Part shown: piece by piece, positions 7,411 to 16,449 of the stretch
How the letters are laid out: the number at the start of each line of letters is the position of its first letter
Position numbering within the stretch: position 1 is the stretch's first letter
Assembly (NCBI RefSeq): GCF_047302285.1
Contig: NZ_CP154845.1
Location: 1,674,001-1,738,000, forward strand
DNA length: 64,000 nt
Source: Robertmurraya sp047302285
GTDB lineage: Bacteria; Bacillota; Bacilli; Bacillales; Cytobacillaceae
Direction of reading: 5' to 3'
Notes under the pieces: model-generated
Database searches by the model: none
The model's input: the letters and a program-made list of their open reading frames with translations, nothing else
Told to the model about the DNA's origin: nothing
Translations under genes and position numbers: made by a program

Positions 7411-8871
7411 ATGGAAGAAAATATGAAGACGCCAGTTCATGCTAGTCTAGAAGAGAACACCAAATTTTTAAAGGAACAACTTGGCGTTGAGAAGAGTTTT
7501 GATGTTCTACAACTGGATGTTGAATATGCAGAAAGAAAAATGGCCTTTTACTTTATCGATGGATTTGTAAAGGATGATATTTTACATTTACTCATGAAGG
7601 TACTTGTAAAAGTATCAAAGGAAGATCTCGAACCAAATGCTTTACACAAGCTTCTGAAAACGTATATTCCTTATGTTGAAGTAGAAACAACAGATGATTT
7701 AGACAAAGTTGTCGATATGGTGTTGGCAGGACCAACTGCTTTGGTTGTTGATGGAATTGCTCAAGTGATTCTCATCGACGCTCGTACTTATCCTGCAAGA
7801 GGTCCAGATGAACCGGATATTGAAAGAGTCGTACGTGGATCGAGAGATGGTTATGTTGAGACGCTCGTCTTCAATACAGCCCTTACTAGAAGAAGAGTAA
7901 GGGATCGCACTTTAAGAATGGAATATATGCAAATCGGAAGGCGTTCAAAGACGGACATTGTAATCAGCTATATTGAAGATATTGCCGAGCCCGATATGGT
8001 GAAAGAAATTAAAGATTCGCTTGCAAAAATTGATACAGACGGGGTACCGATGGCTGAGAAGACAATCGAGGAATACATATCAGGACGCCATTGGAATCCA
8101 TTTCCAGTCATTCGTTACACGGAAAGACCAGATACAGCAGCAAGTCATCTTTATGAAGGTCATGTATGTATCATGGTGGACGGTTCTCCAAGTGTCATGA
8201 TTACACCAGTTACATATTGGCACCATATGCAGCATGCTGAGGAGTACAGAAATAAACCCATTATCGGTTCATATTTGAGATTTGTACGCTTTCTTGCGGT
8301 TTGGGCATCTATTTTTCTACTGCCATTATGGTATTTATTTGCGATTGATCCTAGTCTTCTACCAGATGCTCTTTCCTACATTGGGCCAAATGATAATGGA
8401 AGAATACCGCTCATTCTACAATTTATCTTTGTTGAGCTTGGTATTGACATGCTAAGGATGGCGGCGATCCACACGCCTTCGGCACTGGCAACAGCATTGG
8501 GACTTGTAGCAGCATTAATGATTGGACAAGTAGCCGTTGAAGTAGGTTTGCTAACGAATGAGGTCATTTTGTACCTTTCCATTGCTGCCTTAGGGACCTT
8601 CGCAACCCCAAGTTATGAAATGAGTTTGGCCAATCGTCTTGTGCGAATCTTTCTATTATTAGCCACTGCCGCTTTTCATGCATATGGTTTATTAATTGCC
8701 TCTGTTCTCATTGTCATTATGTTGGCACGGATGAAGTCGTTTGGAGTTCCTTATTTATGGCCGTTTATCCCATTTCATTTTCGAGCATTTGTGGATGTGC
8801 TCTTTCGTGCACCAATTCCACTTAAAAGTCGAAGACCGAGCGTTTTACACCCACAGGATCCCGATCGCTGA
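7411..8871 (+). CDS. SpoVAF-like / GerA-family spore germination protein
   Basis: The protein belongs to the GerABKA family of inner-membrane germination proteins. A soluble N-terminal half (about 1-280) is followed by about five membrane segments from VRFLAVWASIFLLPLWYLF to YGLLIASVLIVIMLA. Family motifs seen include DGIAQVILIDARTYPARGP and SRDGYVETLVFNTALTRRR. Overall it resembles SpoVAF (about 490 residues), which acts with SpoVAEa during germination. There is no adjacent spoVA operon, so this is an orphan copy or a relocated gene. ATG at 7411 is chosen because the GAGGTGG site lies within any longer product; an upstream ATG at 7363 would add 16 residues. Confidence 0.85.
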   Translation: MEENMKTPVHASLEENTKFLKEQLGVEKSFDVLQLDVEYAERKMAFYFIDGFVKDDILHLLMKVLVKVSKEDLEPNALHKLLKTYIPYVEVETTDDLDKVVDMVLAGPTALVVDGIAQVILIDARTYPARGPDEPDIERVVRGSRDGYVETLVFNTALTRRRVRDRTLRMEYMQIGRRSKTDIVISYIEDIAEPDMVKEIKDSLAKIDTDGVPMAEKTIEEYISGRHWNPFPVIRYTERPDTAASHLYEGHVCIMVDGSPSVMITPVTYWHHMQHAEEYRNKPIIGSYLRFVRFLAVWASIFLLPLWYLFAIDPSLLPDALSYIGPNDNGRIPLILQFIFVELGIDMLRMAAIHTPSALATALGLVAALMIGQVAVEVGLLTNEVILYLSIAALGTFATPSYEMSLANRLVRIFLLLATAAFHAYGLLIASVLIVIMLARMKSFGVPYLWPFIPFHFRAFVDVLFRAPIPLKSRRPSVLHPQDPDR

Positions 8872-8975
8872 GCAAAGTGACACACTAGGGCTGTATAACA
8901 ATTGCTTGAGGACCTTGAAAATTTCAATTATACTTGACTCGATAGATAAATATTTTGAAGTTAAAGAGGTCTAAT

Positions 8976-9188
8976 ATGAAAAGCATTTATGATATACAGC
9001 AATTTCTTAAAAAATTTGGAACTATTATCTATGTCGGTGACCGGATCGCCACTCTAGAGCTAATGGAAGAAGAACTTAAGGATCTATATCAGTCTCAGCT
9101 CATTGAAACGAAAGATTTTCAAACAGCGATTCTTATCTTAAGACATGAAATTCGAATGTTGAAGGAAAAGGAGACGAAACATCCTTAA
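8976..9188 (+). CDS. yqgQ: YqgQ family small protein (DUF910)
   Basis: The 70-residue cytoplasmic protein matches the YqgQ pattern: IYDIQQFLKKFGTIIYVGDR followed by ELMEEELKDLY and a helical C-terminus. It is predicted to be a small three-helix protein of unknown function. The ATG at 8976 has AGAGG about 7 nt upstream; the longer frame from 8955 has no ribosome site. It sits immediately before glcK, as in B. subtilis, and the pair may be co-transcribed. Confidence 0.88.
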   Translation: MKSIYDIQQFLKKFGTIIYVGDRIATLELMEEELKDLYQSQLIETKDFQTAILILRHEIRMLKEKETKHP

Positions 9189-9277
9189 GAATTTTGGAGC
9201 ATTCAATTTTTTCGTTTAATAAAGCGTTTACGCACATTTAGCGAATTGACCTCTTAACATTAGACAAAGGAGTTTGT

Positions 9278-10249
9278 ATGATGAAAAAATGGGTAGTAGG
9301 AGTAGACTTAGGTGGTACCTCAATCAAAATAGCTTTCATCGATACTTTGGGAACGATGATAACGAAGTGGGAAATCCCAACAGACAATCGGGAAGCAGGA
9401 AAAAATATCACAACTGATATTGCGAAAACAATAGAAGCAAAACTAGTAGAACTCGGGCAAACAAAAGAAATTCTTTACGGAGTGGGAATGGGAGCACCTG
9501 GACCTGTAGATTATGCGAATGGCATCATATATAATACTGTCAATTTAGCATGGGAGGATAACTATCCACTAAGCGATCATTTAGGAAGGGAGCTCTCACT
9601 TCCGGTTTATATTGAAAATGATGCGAACTGTGCGGCTTTAGGTGAAATGTGGAAAGGTGCAGGAAATGGTGCCAAGGACATCGTGTGTGTCACACTCGGT
9701 ACTGGTGTTGGTGGTGGCATCATTACCAATGGGGAGATCGTCCAAGGAATAAGTGGTTCGGCCGGAGAAATTGGTCATATTACCTCTGTTCCCGTAAATG
9801 GTGCTCCTTGTAATTGTGGTAAAACGGGTTGCCTTGAAACCGTTGCTTCTGCTACTGGAATCGTTAGGCTGGCAACAGAAAAACTAAATTCACAAACAAA
9901 TAATGAAGGACCATTAATGGCTTTGTTCCAGTCAAAAGGGAAAATTGCAGCAAAAGATGTATTTGACTGTGGACGTGCAGGTGATGAACTCAGCCTCGAG
10001 GTAATCGAGGAGGTCGCTTATTACTTAGGGTTAGCGCTTGCTAATTTAGGAAATACTTTAAACCCTGAAAAAATAGTTCTAGGTGGAGGCGTTTCGAAAG
10101 CTGGGGAAATCCTTTTAGGAAAAGTTCAAGCTTATTTTAATAAGTACGCATTTCCTAGAGTGAAGGAATCAACAAAAATCTCGATTGCTACATTGGGAAA
10201 TGATGCAGGGATCCTCGGTGCTGGACGTCTAGTTGTAAATCGGATTTAG
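9278..10249 (+). CDS. glcK: Glucokinase, ROK family
   Basis: The enzyme phosphorylates intracellular glucose with ATP to glucose-6-phosphate. ROK-family signatures are the N-terminal phosphate loop GVDLGGTSIKIA, the sugar-binding END in IENDANCAALGE, GTGVGGGII, and the zinc-binding Cys motif CNCGKTGCLE preceded by EIGHITS. The length of 323 residues is normal. AAAGGAG lies 5 nt before ATG 9278 and 8 nt before the in-frame ATG 9281, so either may be used. It follows yqgQ by 89 nt. Confidence 0.94.
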   Translation: MMKKWVVGVDLGGTSIKIAFIDTLGTMITKWEIPTDNREAGKNITTDIAKTIEAKLVELGQTKEILYGVGMGAPGPVDYANGIIYNTVNLAWEDNYPLSDHLGRELSLPVYIENDANCAALGEMWKGAGNGAKDIVCVTLGTGVGGGIITNGEIVQGISGSAGEIGHITSVPVNGAPCNCGKTGCLETVASATGIVRLATEKLNSQTNNEGPLMALFQSKGKIAAKDVFDCGRAGDELSLEVIEEVAYYLGLALANLGNTLNPEKIVLGGGVSKAGEILLGKVQAYFNKYAFPRVKESTKISIATLGNDAGILGAGRLVVNRI

Positions 10250-10654
10250 TGACAGCTTTCATGCAGGAATAAAATACTAAAATAAAGACAAAATTCGCAG
10301 AGAATTAAGGTAATATTTTTTGTTAAATATTCTTAAACAGAAATAGATATTTGGAAGAGACAGGTCTCGAAAGGAGTGAATGAACACCTTTTGAGCCTGT
10401 CTTTTGTAATGAAAAGAGTAAGAAATGGGCATGATCTATGATGGATAAATTTGGACGAAAATGAAACTTTTTAGCCAGTTGCCCGTCTTAATAGGTGTGA
10501 GATATTACGCATGGAGATTACAACATTCTACAAAAGTAATTTTAAATTTAGTTTGATCTTTTGTAAAAAAAGTATTAAGATAGTCTTTGATTATTCGATA
10601 AATACCTAATATTGTAAAAAAACGAATAGTTTCATGCGGCCGGGGGAGGAAATT
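10250..10654. other. 405-bp intergenic region before yqgS
   Basis: Apart from the strong hairpin at 10358-10405, this AT-rich stretch holds no ORF with a ribosome site. The promoter for yqgS must lie in its second half, but no unambiguous sigma-A pair stands out. The hairpin lies over 100 nt beyond glcK. Confidence 0.5.
10358..10405 (+). terminator. Strong hairpin with T-tail downstream of glcK
   Basis: GACAGG at 10359-10364 pairs with CCTGTC at 10396-10401, and the stem continues inward through a CTCRAAAGG-type segment before a short TTTT run. It is probably the glcK terminator, although it is unusually distant; a small RNA ending here is possible. Confidence 0.65.
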
Positions 10655-12526
10655 ATGCGTTATTTAAAAGGGTCCAAAGTGTCGATTACGGTGATTGCGA
10701 TCTTATTACTGTGGATTAAAACATACATCGTCTATAAAACTAGCTTTGAAATAAATATTGACAACTGGAGACAGGAATTGATTTTATTTATCAACCCTCT
10801 CAGTTTCCTTATGTTTGTATTAGGAATCAGCCTCCTTATCAAGGAGAAAAAAAGAAATCGTTACATTTTAATCTCAAGTTTTTTGATTTCCGCTGTTTTG
10901 TTTGCAAATGTCGTTTTTTATCGTTTCTTTAATGACTTTCTAACGCTCCCTGTCCTCATGCAAACGAGCAATATGTCTGATCTAGGTAGTAGTGCAGGCG
11001 AATTGATACATTTTCTAGATTTAGCTTATTTTGCTGACTTTTTCATTTTGCTTTTGGTGCTGAAGTTCAAGCCTACTTTTGTGGTGAATCGTAGTTATGG
11101 AAAAGTTGGTAAACGGGTCTTTTTCTTAGTGGCTATCGCTATTTCTTTTGCTAATTTAGGATTGGCCGAAACAGAAAGACCACAGCTTTTAACGCGGACA
11201 TTTGACCGAGAAATGCTCGTCAAAAATATAGGTACATATAATTACCATCTATATGATCTCTTTTTACAATCAAAATCATCTGCTCAGAGAGCCTTAGCAG
11301 ATGGTAGTGAATTAGTTGATATAGAAAACTATATTCGCGCAAATTATAAGAAGCCAAATGATGAGATGTTTGGAATTGCCAAAGGGAAAAATGTGATTCT
11401 AATTTCGATGGAATCGACACAAAGCTTTGTTATTAATAACACGGTGAATGGGCAAGAAATTACTCCGTTTTTAAATGATTTTATCAAGGAAAGTTATTAT
11501 TTTGAGAATTTCTATCATCAAACAGGGCAAGGAAAGACCTCTGATTCAGAATTTCTTGTTGATACTTCCTTTTATCCTTTAGGGAGAGGAGCCGTCTTTT
11601 TTACCCATTCAAGAAATGATTTTGAGGCAAGTCCAAGTATTTTAAAAGAAAATGGATATTTTACAGCTTCGCTTCATGCAAATAATAAGAGCTTTTGGAA
11701 CCGAGATATTATGTATCAATCATTAGGTTATGAACGTTTTTACGAAATTAATGATTATGAGGTAAATGAAGAGAATTCTGTCGGTTGGGGCTTAAAGGAT
11801 GACCATTTCTTACAACAGTCGATCCAGCATTTGAAGGACATGCCACAACCATATTACGCAAAGTTTATTACGCTGACGAACCATTTTCCATTTGAATTAG
11901 ATGAAGAGGATAAGATGGTTGAACCATATACTTCTAACTCAAAAACATTAAATAATTATTTCCCAACCGTTCGTTATCAGGATGAAGCACTCAAGAACTT
12001 TATCCAAAGTCTAAAGGATGAGGGCATATATGAAAATTCGATTATCATCCTTTATGGTGATCATTACGGTATCTCGGAAAATCACAATAGAGCGATGAGT
12101 GAATATTTAGGAGAAGAGGTTACTCCATTTGTTAGTGCACAACTGCAGCGAGTACCGCTTATTATCCATATTCCAGGACAAAAAGGAAAAACGTTTTCAA
12201 CTGTATCAGGTCAAATTGATTTAAAACCAACGATTCTTCATTTATTAGGTATTGATACGAAGAGAGACTTCAACTTTGGAAGTGATTTATTCTCAGATGA
12301 CAAAATGGAGTTTACCGTCTTTAGAGATGGAAGCTTCGTTACAGAGGATTATGTTTTCACCCGTGAGACTTGTTATGACAAATCTACAGGAGAAGTAACA
12401 GACGGAAGTGGATGTGAGCCATATTTTGAGAAAGCAAAATATGAACTCGAGTATTCGGATAAAATTATTTATGGGGATTTGCTTCGTTTTTACGAGAATA
12501 TGGAGACAGAAGGGATTCAACCTTAA
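10655..12526 (+). CDS. yqgS: Lipoteichoic acid synthase-like phosphoglycerol transferase (YqgS)
   Basis: The protein is an LtaS-type enzyme. Five N-terminal membrane segments (about 10-175) anchor an extracellular sulfatase-fold domain with the nucleophile Thr295 in GQGKTSDSEF, the metal ligand Glu in SMESTQSF, and the later motif LYGDHYGISENHN. LtaS enzymes transfer glycerol-phosphate from phosphatidylglycerol to build lipoteichoic acid on the outer membrane face. The sequence closely follows B. subtilis YqgS, a paralogue with a role during sporulation. The ATG at 10655 follows GGGGGAGG by 5 nt. A signal-peptidase-like site TERPQL after the last helix is where LtaS proteins are often cleaved. 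Confidence 0.94.
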   Translation: MRYLKGSKVSITVIAILLLWIKTYIVYKTSFEINIDNWRQELILFINPLSFLMFVLGISLLIKEKKRNRYILISSFLISAVLFANVVFYRFFNDFLTLPVLMQTSNMSDLGSSAGELIHFLDLAYFADFFILLLVLKFKPTFVVNRSYGKVGKRVFFLVAIAISFANLGLAETERPQLLTRTFDREMLVKNIGTYNYHLYDLFLQSKSSAQRALADGSELVDIENYIRANYKKPNDEMFGIAKGKNVILISMESTQSFVINNTVNGQEITPFLNDFIKESYYFENFYHQTGQGKTSDSEFLVDTSFYPLGRGAVFFTHSRNDFEASPSILKENGYFTASLHANNKSFWNRDIMYQSLGYERFYEINDYEVNEENSVGWGLKDDHFLQQSIQHLKDMPQPYYAKFITLTNHFPFELDEEDKMVEPYTSNSKTLNNYFPTVRYQDEALKNFIQSLKDEGIYENSIIILYGDHYGISENHNRAMSEYLGEEVTPFVSAQLQRVPLIIHIPGQKGKTFSTVSGQIDLKPTILHLLGIDTKRDFNFGSDLFSDDKMEFTVFRDGSFVTEDYVFTRETCYDKSTGEVTDGSGCEPYFEKAKYELEYSDKIIYGDLLRFYENMETEGIQP

Positions 12527-12531
12527 TTCAA

Positions 12532-12560
12532 GAACCTGCTACATTAGTAGCGGGTTTTTC
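12532..12560 (+). terminator. yqgS terminator
   Basis: AACCTGCTAC pairs with GTAGCGGGTT around a short loop and is followed by TTTT. Confidence 0.8.
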
Positions 12561-12648
12561 GTTTTCTAATAATAGGAGTCATATTATTTAGGTGGATTCA
12601 TAGGATGTATCGTATTCGTGCATATTCTGTAGTAAGGAGGAGAAGTGA

Positions 12649-13836
12649 GTGCAGGTTCAAATTCGTTCAGGTGATAGCTTATGGTACTACAGTCAACTTT
12701 TTCTCGTTCCTTTAAATCTGATCATCGATTCGAACCCTTCAATAAACCCGCTAGCCCTTCAAATTGGTCAAAATGTTCAGATTCCAGGATTTATTGGCGA
12801 GTCCGTAGTAATCAAACAAGGCGATACTTTCTGGAAATTTGCAAGACGTCGCAATGTGAATGTTGATGCTCTTCTTTTATTAAATCCTAACAACGAGTCT
12901 AATTTCTTAGAAGTCGGCGATACCATTATTTTACCTCGCAGAGTCATTTCATCTACAAAGATGCGCCAAGTACCCTATAATTATTCTTTACTAAGTGAAG
13001 ATCTTTCTGAGTTAAAGGTTATTTTCCCTTTTATTCAAATAAATACGATTGGCCAAAGTGTGTTGGGCAAGTCGATTCAAGAGATTAGACTAGGAAGAGG
13101 TGGGAAAAAAGTTCATTTAAATGCTTCTTTTCATGCGAATGAATGGATTACGACGCCGATCCTACTGGATGTACTTAACACCTTTTTATTGTCTTTAACA
13201 AATGGTTCTTCCATCCGAGGATTATCCTCTTACCCGTTATATGATCAAGTGGACTTATCGATCGTCCCGATGGTGAATCCAGACGGAGTCAATCTGGTCT
13301 TAAATGGACCTCCTTCCGATAGAAGGGATGCATTAATTCAAATCAATAAAGGGAGCTCTGATTTTACCGATTGGAAAGCAAATATTAGAGGTGTCGATTT
13401 AAATAATCAATTCCCTGCTAACTGGGAAATTGAGAAAGAAAGAAAAGAGGAAAAAGCTCCAGCACCACGAGACTATCCAGGAGATGCGCCACTTACAGAG
13501 CCTGAAGCGGTTGTAATGGCTAATTTAGCTTCTAATAAAAGGTTTGACCGCATGCTCGCTTTACACACGCAAGGAGAGGAATTTTACTGGGGCTACGAAG
13601 GTTTGGAACCGCCTGAATCTCGTGTGTTAGCACAAGAGTTCGAACGTGTCAGTGGCTATCAAGCAGTCCAGTACATTGATAGCCATGCAGGCTATAAGGA
13701 CTGGTTTATTCAAGAGTTTCGTAGACCTGGTTTTACATTGGAATTAGGTTTAGGGAAGAATCCACTCCCATTATCTCAATTCGATGAGATATATGAGGAA
13801 TTTTTAGGGATATTTTTAGCTTCATTATACATGTAA
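12649..13836 (+). CDS. yqgT: Gamma-D-glutamyl-L-diamino acid endopeptidase, LysM plus M14
   Basis: The protein has two LysM peptidoglycan-binding repeats (about 1-47 and 51-97) followed by an M14 zinc carboxypeptidase-type domain. Zinc ligands are visible as the HxxE motif in SFHANEWITT and the later His in LALHTQGEEFYWG; the catalytic Glu is in FTLELGLGKNP. Enzymes of this type cut the gamma-D-Glu to diaminopimelate bond of peptidoglycan peptides, acting in cell-wall or spore-cortex turnover. There is no signal peptide, as in related mother-cell or spore enzymes. The GTG start is supported by AAGGAGG 8 nt upstream. A terminator follows directly. Confidence 0.92.
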   Translation: MQVQIRSGDSLWYYSQLFLVPLNLIIDSNPSINPLALQIGQNVQIPGFIGESVVIKQGDTFWKFARRRNVNVDALLLLNPNNESNFLEVGDTIILPRRVISSTKMRQVPYNYSLLSEDLSELKVIFPFIQINTIGQSVLGKSIQEIRLGRGGKKVHLNASFHANEWITTPILLDVLNTFLLSLTNGSSIRGLSSYPLYDQVDLSIVPMVNPDGVNLVLNGPPSDRRDALIQINKGSSDFTDWKANIRGVDLNNQFPANWEIEKERKEEKAPAPRDYPGDAPLTEPEAVVMANLASNKRFDRMLALHTQGEEFYWGYEGLEPPESRVLAQEFERVSGYQAVQYIDSHAGYKDWFIQEFRRPGFTLELGLGKNPLPLSQFDEIYEEFLGIFLASLYM

Positions 13837-13838
13837 TC

Positions 13839-13864
13839 AAAAAGTCCGTTTTTGGACTTTTTTC
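13839..13864 (+). terminator. yqgT terminator
   Basis: AAAAGTCC (13840-13847) pairs with GGACTTTT (13854-13861), ending in T-rich sequence. Confidence 0.8.
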
Positions 13865-14002
13865 TTTTGAAGGAGTACTGTGTATATTAGTATCTATGAG
13901 TCGAAAGTAACAATTTGTAACAATTTGAAATATAATTGAAACATTTCGTCTTAGTTATCGTATCATTAAGATAGAGAGTTTAGTTGAATGGGGGGTAGAT
14001 AT

Positions 14003-15151
14003 GTGGGACAATTTGCAAAGCGGGTATTCTGTTCTAGAGTTACTTCTGTTATCCTGTTTTTCACAGTGCTAATCCTATTAGGAGGCTGTCAAAAGGATTA
14101 TCCAACGAGTCCATTACCCTCATTAAAGCACGGATTAGACTTACTTAAGGGAACACCTGAAAGTGGAAATCAATCTATTGAACCAATTGATGTGGAAACA
14201 GGTTCCCTTCATTCCATTGGAGGATGGTTCAATGATGATACTCTTTTTTACATAACTGATTCTAGCCTTGGTTCAAACGTGTATACTCACCATCTAAACA
14301 GTGGAGAAAAAAAGCTGCTGTTCGAAAGCAATGCCCCCATTGTTTCAACGATAGTAAGTCCCTCAAGGGAATTTTTACTTATACACTCTGCACCGTCTTC
14401 CAATGAAGCAGTACTCACCGTTATTAATAAAGAAGGTAAAAAAATAATAGAAGAAAGTCTACCTTCATTTGAGTTAAATATTCAGTGGAACCCATATGAT
14501 GAATCCTTTATCCTTATTACAGCTTTTGCGGCAGATTGGGATTTTACCGTGTGGAATTTAAATATCGAGAAACAATCTTTGAATGAAGTAAATTTATCAC
14601 AGCCATTTGCTTACTGGGCGGAAAGACAAGATCTCTTGTATTTAGACTGGGATTTAGATGCTCCTTCAATAGAAGCTGACTTAATTGTCTATGATTTGGA
14701 ATCAGGAGAGCATGTTGAAAAGGAATCGAACGTTTTACAAGTATATACATATCGTGATTTGATGGTTGTAATCAAGGTAGATGAACAAAACGAAGAAATG
14801 GCTCATTATTTATTTATGAACAATGACTTTGAAGAAATATTTCGTTTTACAACTCCCCATCTTTCAAGCTATTCAGAATGGCTAATTCCATTTCATGATT
14901 ATAATCGTGAAACAAATTCTTTCTTGACCTATCAGCCATTGTTTTCATCTGAGGCAGATGTCTATAGCGAAGGGTTTCAGTTAGTCCGTTATGATCTTGA
15001 AACGGGGAAAAAGGAGATTATATTGGATGGTATGGACAATGCTCCTATTAGTTGTTCTCCCAATGGTAAAAGCTGCTTAACGGGATTTTACTATGAAAAT
15101 TTAATTAATTTGGAGACGAAGGAGATACTACCTCTGTCGGACAACTCCTAA
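14003..15151 (+). CDS. yqgU: YqgU-like lipoprotein, predicted beta-propeller
   Basis: The protein starts with a basic N-terminus, a hydrophobic segment and a lipobox LILLGGC, so it should be a lipoprotein on the outer membrane face. The mature part has repeated short beta-strand patterns (for example SLHSIGGWFNDDTLFYITD and LLYLDWDLDAPSIEADLIVYDL) resembling propeller blades. GTG at 14003 is preferred to ATG at 13988 because a GGGGGG stretch sits 7 nt before it. Position after yqgT matches B. subtilis yqgU, a ComK-regulated gene of unknown function. It has its own terminator. Confidence 0.8.
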   Translation: MGQFAKRVFCSRVTSVILFFTVLILLGGCQKDYPTSPLPSLKHGLDLLKGTPESGNQSIEPIDVETGSLHSIGGWFNDDTLFYITDSSLGSNVYTHHLNSGEKKLLFESNAPIVSTIVSPSREFLLIHSAPSSNEAVLTVINKEGKKIIEESLPSFELNIQWNPYDESFILITAFAADWDFTVWNLNIEKQSLNEVNLSQPFAYWAERQDLLYLDWDLDAPSIEADLIVYDLESGEHVEKESNVLQVYTYRDLMVVIKVDEQNEEMAHYLFMNNDFEEIFRFTTPHLSSYSEWLIPFHDYNRETNSFLTYQPLFSSEADVYSEGFQLVRYDLETGKKEIILDGMDNAPISCSPNGKSCLTGFYYENLINLETKEILPLSDNS

Positions 15152-15162
15152 TTTTGGCAAGT

Positions 15163-15195
15163 AAAAAAGGACTGAAAAATTCAGTCCTTTTTTTG
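15163..15195. terminator. Bidirectional terminator between yqgU and yqgW
   Basis: AAAAAAGGACTGA pairs with TCAGTCCTTTTTT around a short loop; it lies between convergent genes. Confidence 0.85.
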
Positions 15196-15205
15196 ATAAA
15201 TTGTA

Positions 15206-15379
15206 TTAATGGCCAGTAGGGAATCCATTTTTTAGTAAAGTCATGATGGTAAACCATCCAAAAACAAGAAATGAACCTGCACCAAATACTAAACCTAGTA
15301 CATTTTTGTTTTTAAGAGCAGAAATTGTACCATATCCAGCAAAAATGGCTACTAAGCCAAAAATGATCATTAATCCCAT
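15206..15379 (-). CDS. yqgW: Small membrane protein, DUF2759 (YqgW-like)
   Basis: A 57-residue protein starting MGLMIIFGLVAIFAGYGTIS and ending NGFPTGH has two membrane segments separated by a short basic loop (LKNKN). A GGGGG ribosome site precedes the ATG by about 8 nt. It resembles the DUF2759 family represented by YqgW. Function unknown. It lies alone on the minus strand between yqgU and yqgX. Confidence 0.8.
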   Translation of the reverse strand: MGLMIIFGLVAIFAGYGTISALKNKNVLGLVFGAGSFLVFGWFTIMTLLKNGFPTGH

Positions 15380-15667
15380 TGTATAGCCCCCTTAGTCTTT
15401 TTTGTTTCAATTTCATATAGATAGCACGGTGGTCTAACATCTATTTCACAATTAAGTGAAAATAGGCGAATCAGTATGTAATATCCAAATATTATTGCAT
15501 CCGATTCCTATTTTATAGCTTTTGATCATGTTTGTCGAGGTCAAAAAATGACACTTCCATGAATTTTAAAGATTATTCTTAGGAAAAGAAAGATAACAAT
15601 CATTGTACCATTCAGTTGCTTTTGTGTAAGATAGTAATAGTATTTCAAAACATGGAGGTGTATATAC

Positions 15668-16300
15668 TTGAACTGGGAGCAGTTACCGCTAGGACCATTA
15701 CAAACCAATTGCTATCTATTAGCGAATAAAGAGAAAAACTGTATTATTGTTGATCCAGGGGAAGAAGGAACACGTTTAGTGAATCATCTTCAGCAAAGAA
15801 AGTTAACTCCCCAAGCAATTCTTCTAACACATGCTCATTTTGATCATATTGGGGCAGTTGATGATATACGCAACGTTTATAATATTCCAGTGTATTTACA
15901 TAATAAGGAAAAGAACTGGCTGATGGACCCTAATTTAAATGGTTCTCAATTATTCATGATGGGGCCAATAAAAGTGAAAGAAGCAGATCATCTATTTACT
16001 TCTGAAGGTGAAATGAAGGTTGGAGACTTTTCATTTGAAGTCTTTGAAACACCAGGACATTCTCCAGGCAGTGTTTCTTTCTACTTTAGAGAAGATGGGG
16101 TTGTCGTAGCAGGAGATGCTCTATTTCAAGGGAGTATCGGTAGAACGGACTTACCAGGGGGTAATCATGAACAATTAATTCGAAGTATTCATGATAAATT
16201 GCTCTTTATGCCAGAGGAAACACAAGTACTTCCTGGCCATGGAGCGACTACGACCATTGGCGAAGAAATGGATAGTAATCCGTTTCTCAATGGGTTCTAG
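15668..16300 (+). CDS. yqgX: Metallo-beta-lactamase-fold hydrolase YqgX
   Basis: The 210-residue protein has the binuclear-metal motif HAHFDH (about 55-60), the third histidine in ETPGHSPGSVSF, the bridging Asp in VVAGDALFQGSIGRTDLPGG, and the final His in VLPGHGATT. This is the glyoxalase II-like subgroup; Bacillus members have been discussed as hydroxyacylglutathione- or bacillithiol-linked thioesterases, but the substrate is not proven here. A TTG start is used, with GGAGGTG 9 nt upstream. It is single-gene between a long 5' spacer and a terminator. Confidence 0.92.
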   Translation: MNWEQLPLGPLQTNCYLLANKEKNCIIVDPGEEGTRLVNHLQQRKLTPQAILLTHAHFDHIGAVDDIRNVYNIPVYLHNKEKNWLMDPNLNGSQLFMMGPIKVKEADHLFTSEGEMKVGDFSFEVFETPGHSPGSVSFYFREDGVVVAGDALFQGSIGRTDLPGGNHEQLIRSIHDKLLFMPEETQVLPGHGATTTIGEEMDSNPFLNGF

Positions 16301-16308
16301 GAAATATA

Positions 16309-16341
16309 GAAAAGCCCTTCTCTAAGGAGAAGGGTTTTTCT
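16309..16341 (+). terminator. yqgX terminator
   Basis: A long stem AAAAGCCCTTCTC / GAGAAGGGTTTTT with a TAAG loop directly follows yqgX. Confidence 0.85.
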
Positions 16342-16449
16342 GGGGGATGTTCTATTCATTCAATGGGAAGGGATAAGTTTTAGCTACTAATTAAAGAATA
16401 TTATAAAGTTTTCACTGTGTCAATAGTGTAAAGTGGAAGGGGAGACATT

